This document shows, in pieces, positions 1-8,277 of a stretch of 44,453 bases of DNA. This stretch comes from an uncultured Aquimarina sp. Lineage in GTDB: Bacteria; Bacteroidota; Bacteroidia; Flavobacteriales; Flavobacteriaceae. The DNA is taken from assembly GCA_947500845.1 (NCBI GenBank), contig CANMTP010000025.1:1-44453 (forward strand). Direction: 5' to 3'. Under the pieces are notes generated by a model. The model was not told where the DNA came from and made no database searches. It saw nothing but the letters and a program-made list of their open reading frames with translations. Made by a program: the position numbers and the translations under genes. How positions within the stretch are numbered: the stretch's first letter is position 1; every line of letters begins with the position of its first letter.

Positions 1-491
1 TCAATCCGTCCGTAAAACGAGTTTTTAAAAGTGGGATTTGATAAAAAAATTAGTACCGCTAAATGTTTGTAAATTTTTTTCGATTTCGTTAACTTGTGAT
101 ATCATATATGCATATAAGGCACCTCTAAAAGCTCTGTTACTTTATAAATAGCAGAAGAAGCCTTCAATGAAAAAGATATTATTATTACAGCTGAGTGATG
201 GTTAATAGTAGAGGTGTCGAATTTGTCAATACCAATTCAAAATTCTGAGTAATTTAAAACGAACCCACGACTAAACAGTGATTATAAAATCAAAAACCTA
301 ACCAAGCAAATTGTTTCTACGTTATTTACCTGAAGCGTTATCAATCAAGAAAACTTAAGCCATGCGACGAATAGAATATTTACCTTTCTAGAAACCACTT
401 CCGGCCGGATTGAATCATCTATTTTTAAGATATTGTAGCCTTCCACGATAATGAGACAGTGTATTAAATGTGAAACTTAAATAATACGACC
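1..491. other. Gene-free stretch upstream of the permease
   Basis: I see no reading frame of useful length, RNA gene or clear repeat here. The stretch is AT-rich and probably holds the promoter of the permease that follows, but no convincing TTG/TAnnTTTG pair is close to its ATG. Confidence 0.5.
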
Positions 492-2906
492 ATGATCCGT
501 CACAATTTTCTTCTCGCCATTAGAAATTTCTATAAATACAAAGGTTCTTTTTTTATCAATTTGATTGGTTTATCCACTGGCATAACCTGTACACTTTTGA
601 TTTACCTGTGGGTAACTGATGAGCTCAGCTTTGACAAATTTCATGAAAAGGATGCCCAGCTCTATCAGGTAATGCAAAATATTCCTTTGCCAGCTGATAC
701 GTTAACAGAAGATGCCACTCCGGCAATTCTTGCCAGTGCCTTGAAAGATGAATTTCCAGAGGTGGAAGCTGCTGCAAACGTCATTGTACCTGATTGGTTT
801 GATAATGATAAAGGAATCGTATCGTTTGGTGAAAAGCATCTTCAAGCAAGAGGTCAGTTTGCTCAATCTGATTATCTTAGCATGTTCTCATGGAAGCTGC
901 TTCACGGCAGTCCAAAGCAAGTTTTAGCAGATAGAAATAATGTTATTATATCTGATGAGATGGCAATCAATCTATTTGGGGATGTAGATAAGGCAGTTGG
1001 GGAGACACTGGAGTGGAATCAGGAAGAGACAGAAGGAATCTATCAGGTTTCAGGTATTTTTGAAAAAAATCCGTCCAATTCTACTGCACAGTTTGACTTA
1101 CTTTTTAATTATGAAGTCATTTTTGAGAGAAAAAAAGAAAACTTTAACAGTTGGGGGAATAGCAATCCACACACGTACATCATTTTAGCCAAACACACAG
1201 ACTTATCGCAGTTCAACAGGAAAATCAAAAACTTTATACGGAACAAATATTTAGCCGCTGAAGGTTCAAAATGGTTGGATAATATCGGCACGTTGTTCGC
1301 CCGTCCCTACTCAGACAGATATCTTTATAATACCTATTCGAATGGTCAGCAAAGTGGTGGTAGAATTAGTTATGTCAATCTATTTTCTGTTATTGCCATC
1401 TTCTTATTGGGTATTGCCTGCATCAATTTCATGAATCTGTCGACTGCCAGGGCTTCTAGAAGGTTAAAGGAAATAGGTATAAAAAAGGCCGTTGGGGCTG
1501 ATCGCATCACACTAATTTTTCAATTTCTAAGTGAATCTTTTCTAGTCACTTTTCTCTCACTAATCGTTGCTTTGGTTATGGTCATGCTACTATTACCACA
1601 ATTCAATATTTTGACCGGCAAAGAACTAAGTCTTGATTTAACACCTCACCTTTTCTGGTCGGTGCTTATAATCGGAGGAACTGTCAGTTTATTATCAGGT
1701 AGTTATCCTGCCTTATATCTATCGCGTTTTAAACCCATAGTTGTATTAAAAGGCGGTCATGTTAATCGACAGTCTACTTCATTTATTTCGGAACTTGTCA
1801 CCCGTAAGGGATTAGTTGTTTTTCAATTTACAATCTCCATTATTCTTATAGTTTCTGTAGTGGTAATCTACAAGCAGATTGATCTGATACAAACTAAAAA
1901 TCTAGGCTACAATGACGAAAATATTATTTCCTTTAAAAGCTCTGGGCGTTTGCTAAACCAAACGGAAACGTTTATAAAAGAAGTTAAAAAAATTTCTGGG
2001 GTAACCGAAGCTACTTCATTCGGACATGATTTAGTCGGAAATCATGGAGCTACGACAGGAGTAGAGTGGCCGAACAAACAGGTAGGCGGAGAGATTGAAT
2101 TCAATAACCTTGAGGTAGGTTATAACTGGCTGGAGCTGTTGGAAATTGAACTGGCCGAGGGTCGTACATTCTCAGAAGATTATACTACAGATAACAGGAA
2201 TATTATTTTTAATGAAGCTGCTATTACAGCTATGGGTCTTGAAAATCCTGTGGGCCAGGTCATAAAACTATGGGGCCAAGAAAGAAGAATTATTGGTGTA
2301 GTAAAAAACTTCAATTTTGAATCACTTTATGAGAAGGTACAACCTTGTTTTATTAAACTCGATCCGAATCTAACTAACATCCTGATTAAGATTGAAGGCG
2401 AAAAAACAAGGGGGACATTAGCGCAGATTGAGTCATTTTACAAGGAATTTAATGAAGGTTTACCATTTGATTATAAGTTCATGGATGATGATTATCAAAA
2501 GCTCTATGCTTCTGAGCAAAGGGTAGCTACCCTTTCTAATTACTTTGCTGGAATCGCGTTAGTCATCTCTTGCCTAGGTTTGTTCGCATTGGCTGCATTT
2601 ACTACCGAGCGCAGGCAAAAAGAAATTGGCATACGTAAAGTATTGGGTTCTTCTGCCGTGAATATTGTACAAATCCTTTCTGTAGACTTCACCAAAATGG
2701 TATTGATTGCTATCCTCATTGGATTGCCAATCAGTTACTTTATGGCAGAAGAATGGTTGGCCTCTTTTGCTTTTAGAATTAACTTGTCCTGGTGGTGGTT
2801 TGTCCTCTCTGGTATTTCAGCGCTAGCTATTGCATGGCTCACGGTGGGCATTCAAACACTTAAAGCAGCTAATTTGAATCCAGTGGAATGTTTGAAACAT
2901 GAGTAA
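492..2906 (+). CDS. FtsX/MacB-type ABC transporter permease
   Basis: Inner-membrane permease of the MacB/FtsX class, 804 residues, the usual length for the Bacteroidota form with a tandem FtsX layout. One membrane helix lies at about residues 20-42, followed by a large periplasmic MacB core. Three helices follow at about 290-410, then a second signal-anchor helix near 450, a second periplasmic core, and three helices in the last 130 residues. Each FtsX domain carries the signature after its first helix: RRLKEIGIKKAVGA and RRQKEIGIRKVLGSS. The C-terminus NLNPVECLKHE is typical of the family. No ATPase gene is adjacent, so it probably pairs with an ATPase encoded elsewhere. The family exports peptides or lipoproteins or acts in mechanotransmission; the substrate is unknown. 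The ATG start gives the expected N-terminus. Confidence 0.93.
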   Translation: MIRHNFLLAIRNFYKYKGSFFINLIGLSTGITCTLLIYLWVTDELSFDKFHEKDAQLYQVMQNIPLPADTLTEDATPAILASALKDEFPEVEAAANVIVPDWFDNDKGIVSFGEKHLQARGQFAQSDYLSMFSWKLLHGSPKQVLADRNNVIISDEMAINLFGDVDKAVGETLEWNQEETEGIYQVSGIFEKNPSNSTAQFDLLFNYEVIFERKKENFNSWGNSNPHTYIILAKHTDLSQFNRKIKNFIRNKYLAAEGSKWLDNIGTLFARPYSDRYLYNTYSNGQQSGGRISYVNLFSVIAIFLLGIACINFMNLSTARASRRLKEIGIKKAVGADRITLIFQFLSESFLVTFLSLIVALVMVMLLLPQFNILTGKELSLDLTPHLFWSVLIIGGTVSLLSGSYPALYLSRFKPIVVLKGGHVNRQSTSFISELVTRKGLVVFQFTISIILIVSVVVIYKQIDLIQTKNLGYNDENIISFKSSGRLLNQTETFIKEVKKISGVTEATSFGHDLVGNHGATTGVEWPNKQVGGEIEFNNLEVGYNWLELLEIELAEGRTFSEDYTTDNRNIIFNEAAITAMGLENPVGQVIKLWGQERRIIGVVKNFNFESLYEKVQPCFIKLDPNLTNILIKIEGEKTRGTLAQIESFYKEFNEGLPFDYKFMDDDYQKLYASEQRVATLSNYFAGIALVISCLGLFALAAFTTERRQKEIGIRKVLGSSAVNIVQILSVDFTKMVLIAILIGLPISYFMAEEWLASFAFRINLSWWWFVLSGISALAIAWLTVGIQTLKAANLNPVECLKHE

Positions 2907-2998
2907 ATTATCCGAAACAGGATTTGCAGTATTAACGAATAATCAAGGTAAAAGATAAACAGCTGGCTCTACTCTACCCCTAAATACTCTTATATTAA

Positions 2999-3172
2999 TC
3001 AAACTTTTGCAATTACTGAAGCATCCGTAATGAGCCAAAAACATTCGGCTACTTCGGATAAATATTTTAATCCATCTGTAAATCGTGTTCGTATTAGCGG
3101 TATTTGGTAAAACATTTCTGTTCCCGTAAAATATTGCAACCGCTCTTTTATTTCTTTAACTTGTGTGTTCAT
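2999..3172 (-). pseudogene. Truncated DUF6876-family gene
   Basis: A 57-codon minus-strand frame starting at the ATG at 3172. It begins MNTQVKEIKERLQYF and continues with IRTRFTDGLKYLSEVAECFW, which I recognise as the N-terminal half of the DUF6876 family found on Bacteroidota conjugative elements. Family members are about twice as long. Here a TGA ends the frame right after SVIAKV, so the C-terminal half is missing. It lies downstream of the broken ssb on the same strand, as expected for remnants of one mobile element. Function is unknown. Confidence 0.6.
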
Positions 3173-3201
3173 TATTTGAAATTTTTAAGATTTGAATAAT
3201 G

Positions 3202-3237
3202 AAAAAAGAGGGCGCATCTTTCGACGGTTACGCCCTC
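3202..3237 (-). terminator. Rho-independent terminator after ssb remnant
   Basis: Stem GAGGGCG/CGCCCTC with a roughly 16-nt loop. It is followed on the minus strand by a run of T (the A-run at 3202-3207). It sits 15 bases past the ssb stop codon. Confidence 0.7.
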
Positions 3238-3251
3238 TCTAATCTTTAGGT

Positions 3252-3595
3252 TTACTTATCGTTCTTACTTCCAAGTAAGAGGATTTCATCTGCTACGACT
3301 TCCGTGACATAGCGTTGGTTTCCGTCGTCGGTGGTGTAGGTTCTTGTTTTCAGCTTGCCGAAAATCCCGACTTCTTTGCCCTTGCCTACATAGTTCTCTA
3401 CGATTTCCGCAGTTTTGCCCCAAGCCACTACCGTATGCCAATCGGTGTCGGTCTGCTTTTCGCCTTTGCTGTCTTTGTAGTTTACATTTGTGGCTAGTGA
3501 AAAACGGGCTACTTTTTTCCGCTTTCAAGGTTCGTAATGGTTGGTTCTTGACCAACATTTCCAATTAACTGTACGTGATTTTTAATAGTACTCAT
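3252..3595 (-). pseudogene. ssb: Single-stranded DNA-binding protein, frameshifted
   Basis: Minus-strand remnant of an OB-fold SSB. From the ATG at 3595 it reads MSTIKNHVQLIGNVGQEP, then TNLESGKK; from there a -1 shift is needed to continue as VARFSLATNVNYKDSKGEK, DWHTVVAWGKTAEIV and VGKGKEVGIFGKLKTRTY, ending KNDK at 3252. The shift is at the A-run in GGAAAAAAGTAG, which needs one more A. The total of 344 bases is not a multiple of three, consistent with one missing base. With that base restored the protein would be about 114 residues, the size of mobile-element SSBs in Bacteroidota. Either a decayed gene or a homopolymer sequencing error. Confidence 0.8.
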
Positions 3596-4019
3596 AATAA
3601 AATATTTAAGTGATTTATATTTCCCCTATTGATTTAAAACAGATTAAATTTTAAGGGGTGTTTGTTCTTTTCTTTCGTGCACCGCACAATGGATAGAGTG
3701 GGTTTTGTCAAGACTTTTAGGGTGAAATCAGGTGTGTTTGCGACGTAGTAAATTCCTCGGAATTTCAAGGAAGTAGAAACCTTATTTTTCAATAAAACTT
3801 TGTACAGTCTTGACAAGTTCCATAAGGGCATTAGCAATTCTTTTAAATCCGGTTACGATTTGAGCGCACCGACAGTTAAGCGAGATGAGTGGCTGGGTTT
3901 GAATTAGAATTGGTTATGCACTGCCTGTTTTTCGACGCCCCGAAAAACAACAAAGGCTTTATCCTTTATAAACCCCTCAAAATGTGTAAGACAGCGGTTT
4001 GGTTTTTAGGGATTTTCGA
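3596..4019. other. Intergenic remnant, no supportable gene
   Basis: No convincing gene. A 67-codon minus-strand frame at 3634-3837 is open but matches no family I can name, has no leader, and lies in the same debris as the broken ssb, so I do not call it. The rest has short inverted segments around 3925-3950 (CGACGCCCCG) but no clear function. Confidence 0.4.
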
Positions 4020-4085
4020 GTGAGGGCTCAAGAAGACCGTGCCGAAAACCCCGTCAAGAAAACCGAAGTGATGGCTTTCCGATGA
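4020..4085 (+). pseudogene. Detached C-terminal tail of an unidentified gene (attached to repeat R1)
   Basis: Plus-strand codons encode RAQEDRAENPVKKTEVMAFR followed by TGA. A stop lies a short way upstream in the same frame, so this is only a fragment. The same tail occurs at 18522-18590 (TQEDRTENSVKKTKVMAFR-stop) and 30023-30061 (NPVKKIEEMAFR-stop), each time directly before the ~170-bp repeat. Changes between copies leave the reading frame intact, so it descends from a real coding end. I do not recognise the parent protein. Confidence 0.55.
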
Positions 4086-4192
4086 AAAGCGGACTCTATT
4101 CACAATTTTAGCTAGGGAATGAAGCCCTTGGACTGCTTTTAGGACAGGCTTTTAACGAAATAAAGGGGAATTTGCTAAGTAGGTTGTTGGTA
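4086..4192 (+). repeat. Dispersed module-border repeat, copy R1 (short variant)
   Basis: Begins AAAGCGGACTCTATTCACAA and TTTTAGCTAGGGAATG, then diverges and rejoins the family at TTTTAACGAAATAAAGGGGAA and GCTAAGTAGG. The middle is shorter than in full copies. Preceded directly by the conserved coding tail. Lies downstream of the DUF5694 gene. Confidence 0.7.
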
Positions 4193-4239
4193 GAGTTTTA
4201 GCCATTTATCAATAGACTACTTGTCCTAAAGAATATTTA

Positions 4240-5064
4240 TTATTCAGTAAATATTGGGTTTAAATCAATAACATTGAAATGCGGTGTTGATTTAAAAAAT
4301 TGTTCGAGAACATCTGTATGAGAGCTTCCGAATAAGACGAAAATTGTCTTATCTTCTTTGGCAAGATGATTCAATATTCGACTGAATATCTTTAGATTTC
4401 GCTCATACCAAACACCTGTAAATTCTGCTCCCGTAAAATTATTTTCAGCCTGATAGGACATTGCATAATGCAAATAGTCGTATAGCCGGTATTTCTTGTG
4501 AAATTCATTGTTTAGTTTTAAATAATATTCAAGCAAAGTTTGGTTGGGCAAGTCAAGTTTTTGGCTTTTATCTTTAAAAGGATACTTTGAATACTTGAAA
4601 AATGGTGATTCTTCTTTCTCAGCGTATTTGATTTCAAATTGTTTTACTTTATCGTATGGAAGAGATTGTTTGACATCAACACAAAACACCTCGTTTAGGT
4701 CTAATTTCTTGGCAAGTCTAAAGCCTATTTGAATTTCTTCTGGCCTAAGTACTGTTGTATCTTTTAATTTTTCATTTTGATATAATTTATAAAGGCTATC
4801 ATATTTACTTTGATATCTTTCTTGACGTTCGATAAACACTTTATCAAAATTGAGTTTTGCAAGCTGGGTGGTTAACTTTTCAAGTTCATTTTGTCTTTTA
4901 TCGCTAAATAAGTCTTGAAATTCAGTTTTGCTTGCGTCGGTAGTTGTCCCGTAATGAAAAGTACCTAGCAACACTACATTTATCGTATCTATCATTTTTT
5001 CTTGCGAGTAACTTTGCAAGCAAAAGAACAGGCAAAATATTGGCATCAATGTAAAGATTCTCAT
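4240..5064 (-). CDS. Secreted DUF5694 protein (TraB/EreA-like fold)
   Basis: A 274-residue protein with an N-terminal signal peptide (about residues 1-20, ending LQSYSQ). The mature part starts with VVLLGTFHYG near residue 30, then a helical segment with KRQNELEKL and FDKVFIERQ. The C-terminal part has FVLFGSSHTDVLEQFF. This LGTFH...E...GxxH arrangement is that of DUF5694, related in fold to TraB/PrgY, Tiki and erythromycin-esterase-like proteins, where His and Glu residues may bind a metal. Biochemical function is unknown. It is a single-gene module between repeats R1 and R2, with a -7 promoter box about 40 bases before the start. Confidence 0.8.
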   Translation of the reverse strand: MRIFTLMPIFCLFFCLQSYSQEKMIDTINVVLLGTFHYGTTTDASKTEFQDLFSDKRQNELEKLTTQLAKLNFDKVFIERQERYQSKYDSLYKLYQNEKLKDTTVLRPEEIQIGFRLAKKLDLNEVFCVDVKQSLPYDKVKQFEIKYAEKEESPFFKYSKYPFKDKSQKLDLPNQTLLEYYLKLNNEFHKKYRLYDYLHYAMSYQAENNFTGAEFTGVWYERNLKIFSRILNHLAKEDKTIFVLFGSSHTDVLEQFFKSTPHFNVIDLNPIFTE

Positions 5065-5085
5065 TTTTGTTGATTCAAGGTCAAA

Positions 5086-5135
5086 TTGTTACATCTGTAA
5101 CAAATATAATATTATTTCATTGTCTCACAGAGACA
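5086..5135 (-). promoter_or_regulatory. Promoter block with perfect 18-bp palindrome
   Basis: Contains TTGTTACATCTGTAACAA (5086-5103), a perfect palindrome about its centre, and on the minus strand TATATTTG (5101-5108), a match to the Bacteroidota -7 box TAnnTTTG. It drives towards the DUF5694 gene. I could not find a well-spaced -33 TTG. About 48 bases of the block recur at 7965-8014 ahead of the S41 protease gene, also next to a repeat copy. Confidence 0.5.
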
Positions 5136-5157
5136 AAGTTGTCATTATGGTAAAACG

Positions 5158-5332
5158 CAAAGCGGACTTAATTCACGATTTTGGCTCGGGAATGTAGTGT
5201 TCCTTCCCAGAGCATCGGGAAGGGTTAACGGAATGGAAAGCTGGAATTGGGGATTGTGTCCAAGACTTTTGTAGTGAAGCTCTTTTCCCGGAATGTAGAG
5301 CAACGGAATGTAGGGGAATGTGCTGAGTGGGT
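5158..5332 (+). repeat. Dispersed module-border repeat, copy R2 (full)
   Basis: Full copy. AAAGCGGACTTAATTCAC starts the left arm; CCTTCCC/GGGAAGG is a small central hairpin; AATTGGGGATTGTGTCCAAG is the right arm, partly complementary to the left arm. The right part has two more GGAATGTAG boxes and ends GGGAATGTGCTGAGTGGG. Lies between two minus-strand genes. Confidence 0.9.
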
Positions 5333-5391
5333 AATGTTTCGTAAACCGTGTCAACATTTTGTAATTACCATCATTAAAACCAGAGGGGTTA

Positions 5392-5943
5392 TTATTTTCT
5401 AATTTCGTAAGATAGTTCCACCATCCCGTCCTTAAAGGCCATAACATCTTTCAAGTGTAACTCGTATTGTTTTCCGATGTAATCGAAAAATAGAAGTCCA
5501 TCTCCGAGGATTATTGGCATAATGGTTAAAACAATTTCATCCGCAAGTCCCATCCTCATGAATTCCTTAGTAAGTTTTGAACCTCCGACCATCCAAATAT
5601 TCTGATAATTCGGTTTTAGTCGGTTGTTTACAATTTCTTTAAGTTCACCTGAACAGAACTCTACGTTTTCCTTACTGGTCTCAAGTTTTTTCGAGGTCAA
5701 AACAAAAACGGGTTTGTTTCCATAAGGCCAACCAAGTTCAAGAGCGTGTTCATAGGTTTTTGAACCCATTATATAACAGTCTATGGATTCCAGAAATTCT
5801 TCGATATATTCATCAGTTAATGTAATTCCTTTTTCATAATTATCATTTGAACGCATCCAAGATACAGTTCCGTCCTTTTTGGCAATAAATCCATCAAGGC
5901 TGGAAACCATATGTATCGTGACTTTTGAATTATCAGTTCTCAT
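5392..5943 (-). CDS. Dihydrofolate-reductase-fold (RibD C-terminal) reductase
   Basis: A 183-residue cytoplasmic protein of the RibD C-terminal/DHFR-like family (YyaP/YwjB type). Signatures are VTIHMVSSLDGFIAKKDG at the N-terminus, then DCYIMGSKTYEHALELGWPYG, a loop with PVFVLTSKK, IWMVGGSKLTKEFMR as the NADPH-site strand, and a C-terminal MPIILGDGLLFFD. Length and motif order match the family, which reduces small substrates with NADPH; the true substrate is unknown. It ends about 60 bases from repeat R2 and is separated from the next gene by a palindromic element. Confidence 0.88.
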   Translation of the reverse strand: MRTDNSKVTIHMVSSLDGFIAKKDGTVSWMRSNDNYEKGITLTDEYIEEFLESIDCYIMGSKTYEHALELGWPYGNKPVFVLTSKKLETSKENVEFCSGELKEIVNNRLKPNYQNIWMVGGSKLTKEFMRMGLADEIVLTIMPIILGDGLLFFDYIGKQYELHLKDVMAFKDGMVELSYEIRK

Positions 5944-5964
5944 TTTTTTTCAAATGTTTACTAA

Positions 5965-6260
5965 CGAAAGGGCTACTCGCAGTGCGACCCTGGATTTGTA
6001 TTTGTTGTAACTGCAAGTTACATAAAAATGCAAATACAGATTGGGTCGTGCCATCCCGAAGCGTCGGGAGCGTTTAGCCGGTGATATGTTGAGTTGCCTT
6101 GGGCTCGAGCGCCGTTGACGGCTAAGATGCGCATGACTCCCGCTGATGAAGCAATTTGGTGTAGCCCTTTCGATGATGTCGACTTGCAAAAGGGTGGGAG
6201 TTCGACGTTAGGAGAACGGAGCCATTTTGTTTGGCGCCGACGCCGAATTCGACATCATCG
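5965..6260. repeat. Nested palindromic element, GC-richer than its surroundings
   Basis: The outer arms CGAAAGGGCTAC (5965-5976) and GTAGCCCTTTCG (6161-6172) are a perfect inverted pair. Inside, CGACCC...TGTATTTG (5985-6004) pairs with CAAATACA...GGGTCG (6031-6048) around an apical GTAACTGCAAGTTAC hairpin. A second palindrome overlaps the end: CGATGATGTCGA (6171-6182) with TCGACATCATCG (6249-6260). There is no supported coding frame; the 79-codon minus-strand frame across it is a by-product. It occupies the only gap in this part of the island that lacks an R repeat. It could be a MITE, a recombination site or a structured RNA. Confidence 0.6.
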
Positions 6261-6398
6261 GTCTAGTGTATGATTTCGTTGCGTGTTTAAGCACTAAAGT
6301 TAGTAAATAATCACAGATAGAAAATTCAGCAGAATTTTCGGAAGTAAGCCTTTACTAGCAATGAATTATACACATCTTTGTTAGCAAGCGTATTTTAT

Positions 6399-7925
6399 TC
6401 AGTTCTTTGAGTTCGTTTCTATTAATTTCAAGGCAAATTCCAATTGTATATCTTTCAGGGCTAAGAGGTCCTGCATTGATGGTCGTATTTCATAATCAGG
6501 AATTGTTCCTCTACCTATATTTTTTGATTCTCTACTGTTCATAACATAATTGACTAAAGGAATATTTACCTCAATTTTCGAATTCGGTAATTCTAAAGTA
6601 GCAAAGTCTCCGCCGTTTCCACCGTAGTAATCTCCTCCAGATTCTTCTCCAATGAATGTAGCTAAATTATTAATATGCATTGCGGATGTGAATTCTGCTG
6701 TCGTGGATGCACTTCTTCCATTCATTAAAATATATGTCTCTCCTTTGAAGTTTGGACTGTTGGGTTGTTGAATCAATAAACCCTCGTTTACCTCTGGTTT
6801 AGTGGAAAATCTCCCGTTAGGCATTTTATCTACTAATTTTTGATTGTATTTATACCACTCTATATTCTTGTTAGTATGCTTAAATAAAAAGGTTGTATCT
6901 GAAATTCCTGACGACGTGTACAGTGAATCGAAATAAATGGTTGGTTTATCTATGAAATAATTGAACAAATATCGCCCTAAAATATCTGAGCCACCTCCAT
7001 TATCTCTTGCATCAATGATTAGGTGTTCAATTTTTTCTTTATCAAATTTCTTGAAAGCATCAGAAACGATTTCTGTGAATTTATGAGAGTCAAAATTACC
7101 AATTTTAAGAAGTGCTACTTTGTTAGATATTATTTCTTGGCGTATTGGATTTTTGTTGTTGTTTTTGTCATAGTCTATATAATAGCGCATATATGAGCTG
7201 ATTTTGGAATTCTTTGACTTTCTATATTTTTTATGATTTTTAGTCCATTCCTTAAATGTTACAGCCTTTAGGTTTTTCTCAAAGATTTTCCCATCCGAAC
7301 TCTCTAGTTTAACAATAAAGTTTTCTGGTCTGTTAATTAAAAGATGATACCAAAATTGGAATTCTACTCCAGTTTCCAACCGACTATGTTTATTGGTCAA
7401 TATATTGCCATCGGTAGAAAAGTAAGAAATTAAGGAATTATAAATCTCTTCTATTGTTTGACCATTAATACTAATTATTCTTGTTCCAGGAAGTAGATTA
7501 GCGTCAAAAGATAAATCTGCGCCTACAAAAGCATTTAAAGGTTCAAATTCCCAACTTATCCATAAGGGAAAGAATTTACCTTTATTATTAATACTATTTA
7601 AAACTTCTGATTCAGGAACTGCTAAAGTGTGCTGACATTTTATTTTGGAAATGATGGAACTTATTTTTCTATAAAATTCGCCATAATTTGTAATGTTACT
7701 ATTTTCATTTTTAATCTCATTAATGGATTCATTAAACTCTTCTTTATCCATATATTGAAATAAGCTAGGATGTAATTTCTCTAAACCCGTTCTTAGAACT
7801 TCGATATCCTCTGACAATTCTTGCGAAGTAAATGTTTTATCAAAAATTGAATTAGTATCTGATTGCCCTCGTATTTCAATATTTACAAGAAATAGAATAA
7901 TTAGAATATATAGTTTTGTTTTCAT
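6399..7925 (-). CDS. Secreted S41-family (C-terminal-processing-like) peptidase
   Basis: A 508-residue protein with a signal peptide (residues 1-20). Helical N-terminal region with LEKLHPSLFQYMDKEEF, a central segment with TRIISINGQTIEEI resembling a PDZ-type binding loop, then the S41 core: IEHLIIDARDNGGGSD, and near residue 400 TYILMNGRSASTTAEFTSAM, where the second Ser of SAS is the expected nucleophile. FIGEESGGDYYGGNGG follows, as in Bacteroidota S41 proteins. It probably acts in the periplasm or outside the cell; substrate unknown. It is preceded by a promoter block shared with the DUF5694 gene. Short inverted GTTAGCAA/TTGCTAAC sequences flank the gene at about 6380 and 7956. Confidence 0.9.
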   Translation of the reverse strand: MKTKLYILIILFLVNIEIRGQSDTNSIFDKTFTSQELSEDIEVLRTGLEKLHPSLFQYMDKEEFNESINEIKNENSNITNYGEFYRKISSIISKIKCQHTLAVPESEVLNSINNKGKFFPLWISWEFEPLNAFVGADLSFDANLLPGTRIISINGQTIEEIYNSLISYFSTDGNILTNKHSRLETGVEFQFWYHLLINRPENFIVKLESSDGKIFEKNLKAVTFKEWTKNHKKYRKSKNSKISSYMRYYIDYDKNNNKNPIRQEIISNKVALLKIGNFDSHKFTEIVSDAFKKFDKEKIEHLIIDARDNGGGSDILGRYLFNYFIDKPTIYFDSLYTSSGISDTTFLFKHTNKNIEWYKYNQKLVDKMPNGRFSTKPEVNEGLLIQQPNSPNFKGETYILMNGRSASTTAEFTSAMHINNLATFIGEESGGDYYGGNGGDFATLELPNSKIEVNIPLVNYVMNSRESKNIGRGTIPDYEIRPSMQDLLALKDIQLEFALKLIETNSKN

Positions 7926-7964
7926 AATTCAACTCCCAATTCGTTCGCTATATGTTTGCTAACG

Positions 7965-8014
7965 TGTTATATCTGTAACAAATATAATGATATCCCATTG
8001 GCTAACAGGGATTA
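7965..8014 (-). promoter_or_regulatory. Promoter block, second copy
   Basis: Shares most positions with 5086-5135: TGTTA-Y-ATCTGTAACAAATATAAT, then a CATTG-K-CT-M-ACAG-R-GA segment. On the minus strand TATATTTG (7979-7986) fits the -7 box, about 50 bases before the S41 gene start. The left half of the palindrome has one changed base. Confidence 0.5.
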
Positions 8015-8036
8015 ACATAACTGTTTAATTATAGAA

Positions 8037-8222
8037 CAAAGCAGACTTAATTCACTATTTTGGCTCGGGAATGTAGTGTTACTTCTCAGTCCCGAGGCTT
8101 CGGGGCGAGAAGGGTTAGCGAAATGTAAGGTCAAAATTGGGGATTGTGTCCAAGATATTTGTAGCGAAGCTCTTTTCCTAGAACGTAGAGTAACGGGATG
8201 TAGGGGAATGTGCTGAGTGGAT
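8037..8222 (+). repeat. Dispersed module-border repeat, copy R3 (full)
   Basis: Full-length copy starting AAAGCAGACTTAATTCACTA and ending GGGAATGTGCTGAGTGG. The central hairpin is longer here (TTCTCAGTCCCGAGG...GGGGCGAGAA). Lies between two minus-strand genes. Confidence 0.88.
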
Positions 8223-8277
8223 TCTAAAGCAAATCAGCTATGAGCTATATATACCTTTCTTGCTAGTGGCTTTTTTA

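Noticed and set aside
3286..3564. 92-codon minus-strand frame rich in Arg
   Set aside because: It is the wrong frame of the frameshifted ssb.
3634..3837. 67-codon minus-strand frame
   Set aside because: Open but without supporting leader, family match or context; may be a relic, so it is only mentioned as intergenic content.
5145..5447. 100-codon minus-strand frame across repeat R2
   Set aside because: It is open only because R2 carries GGAATT where other copies read AAAATT with an in-frame TAG. Frames are not preserved in the other copies, so the repeat is not coding in this direction.
5950..6189. 79-codon minus-strand frame
   Set aside because: Lies across the nested palindrome, has no recognisable domain and is explained by the inverted-repeat sequence.
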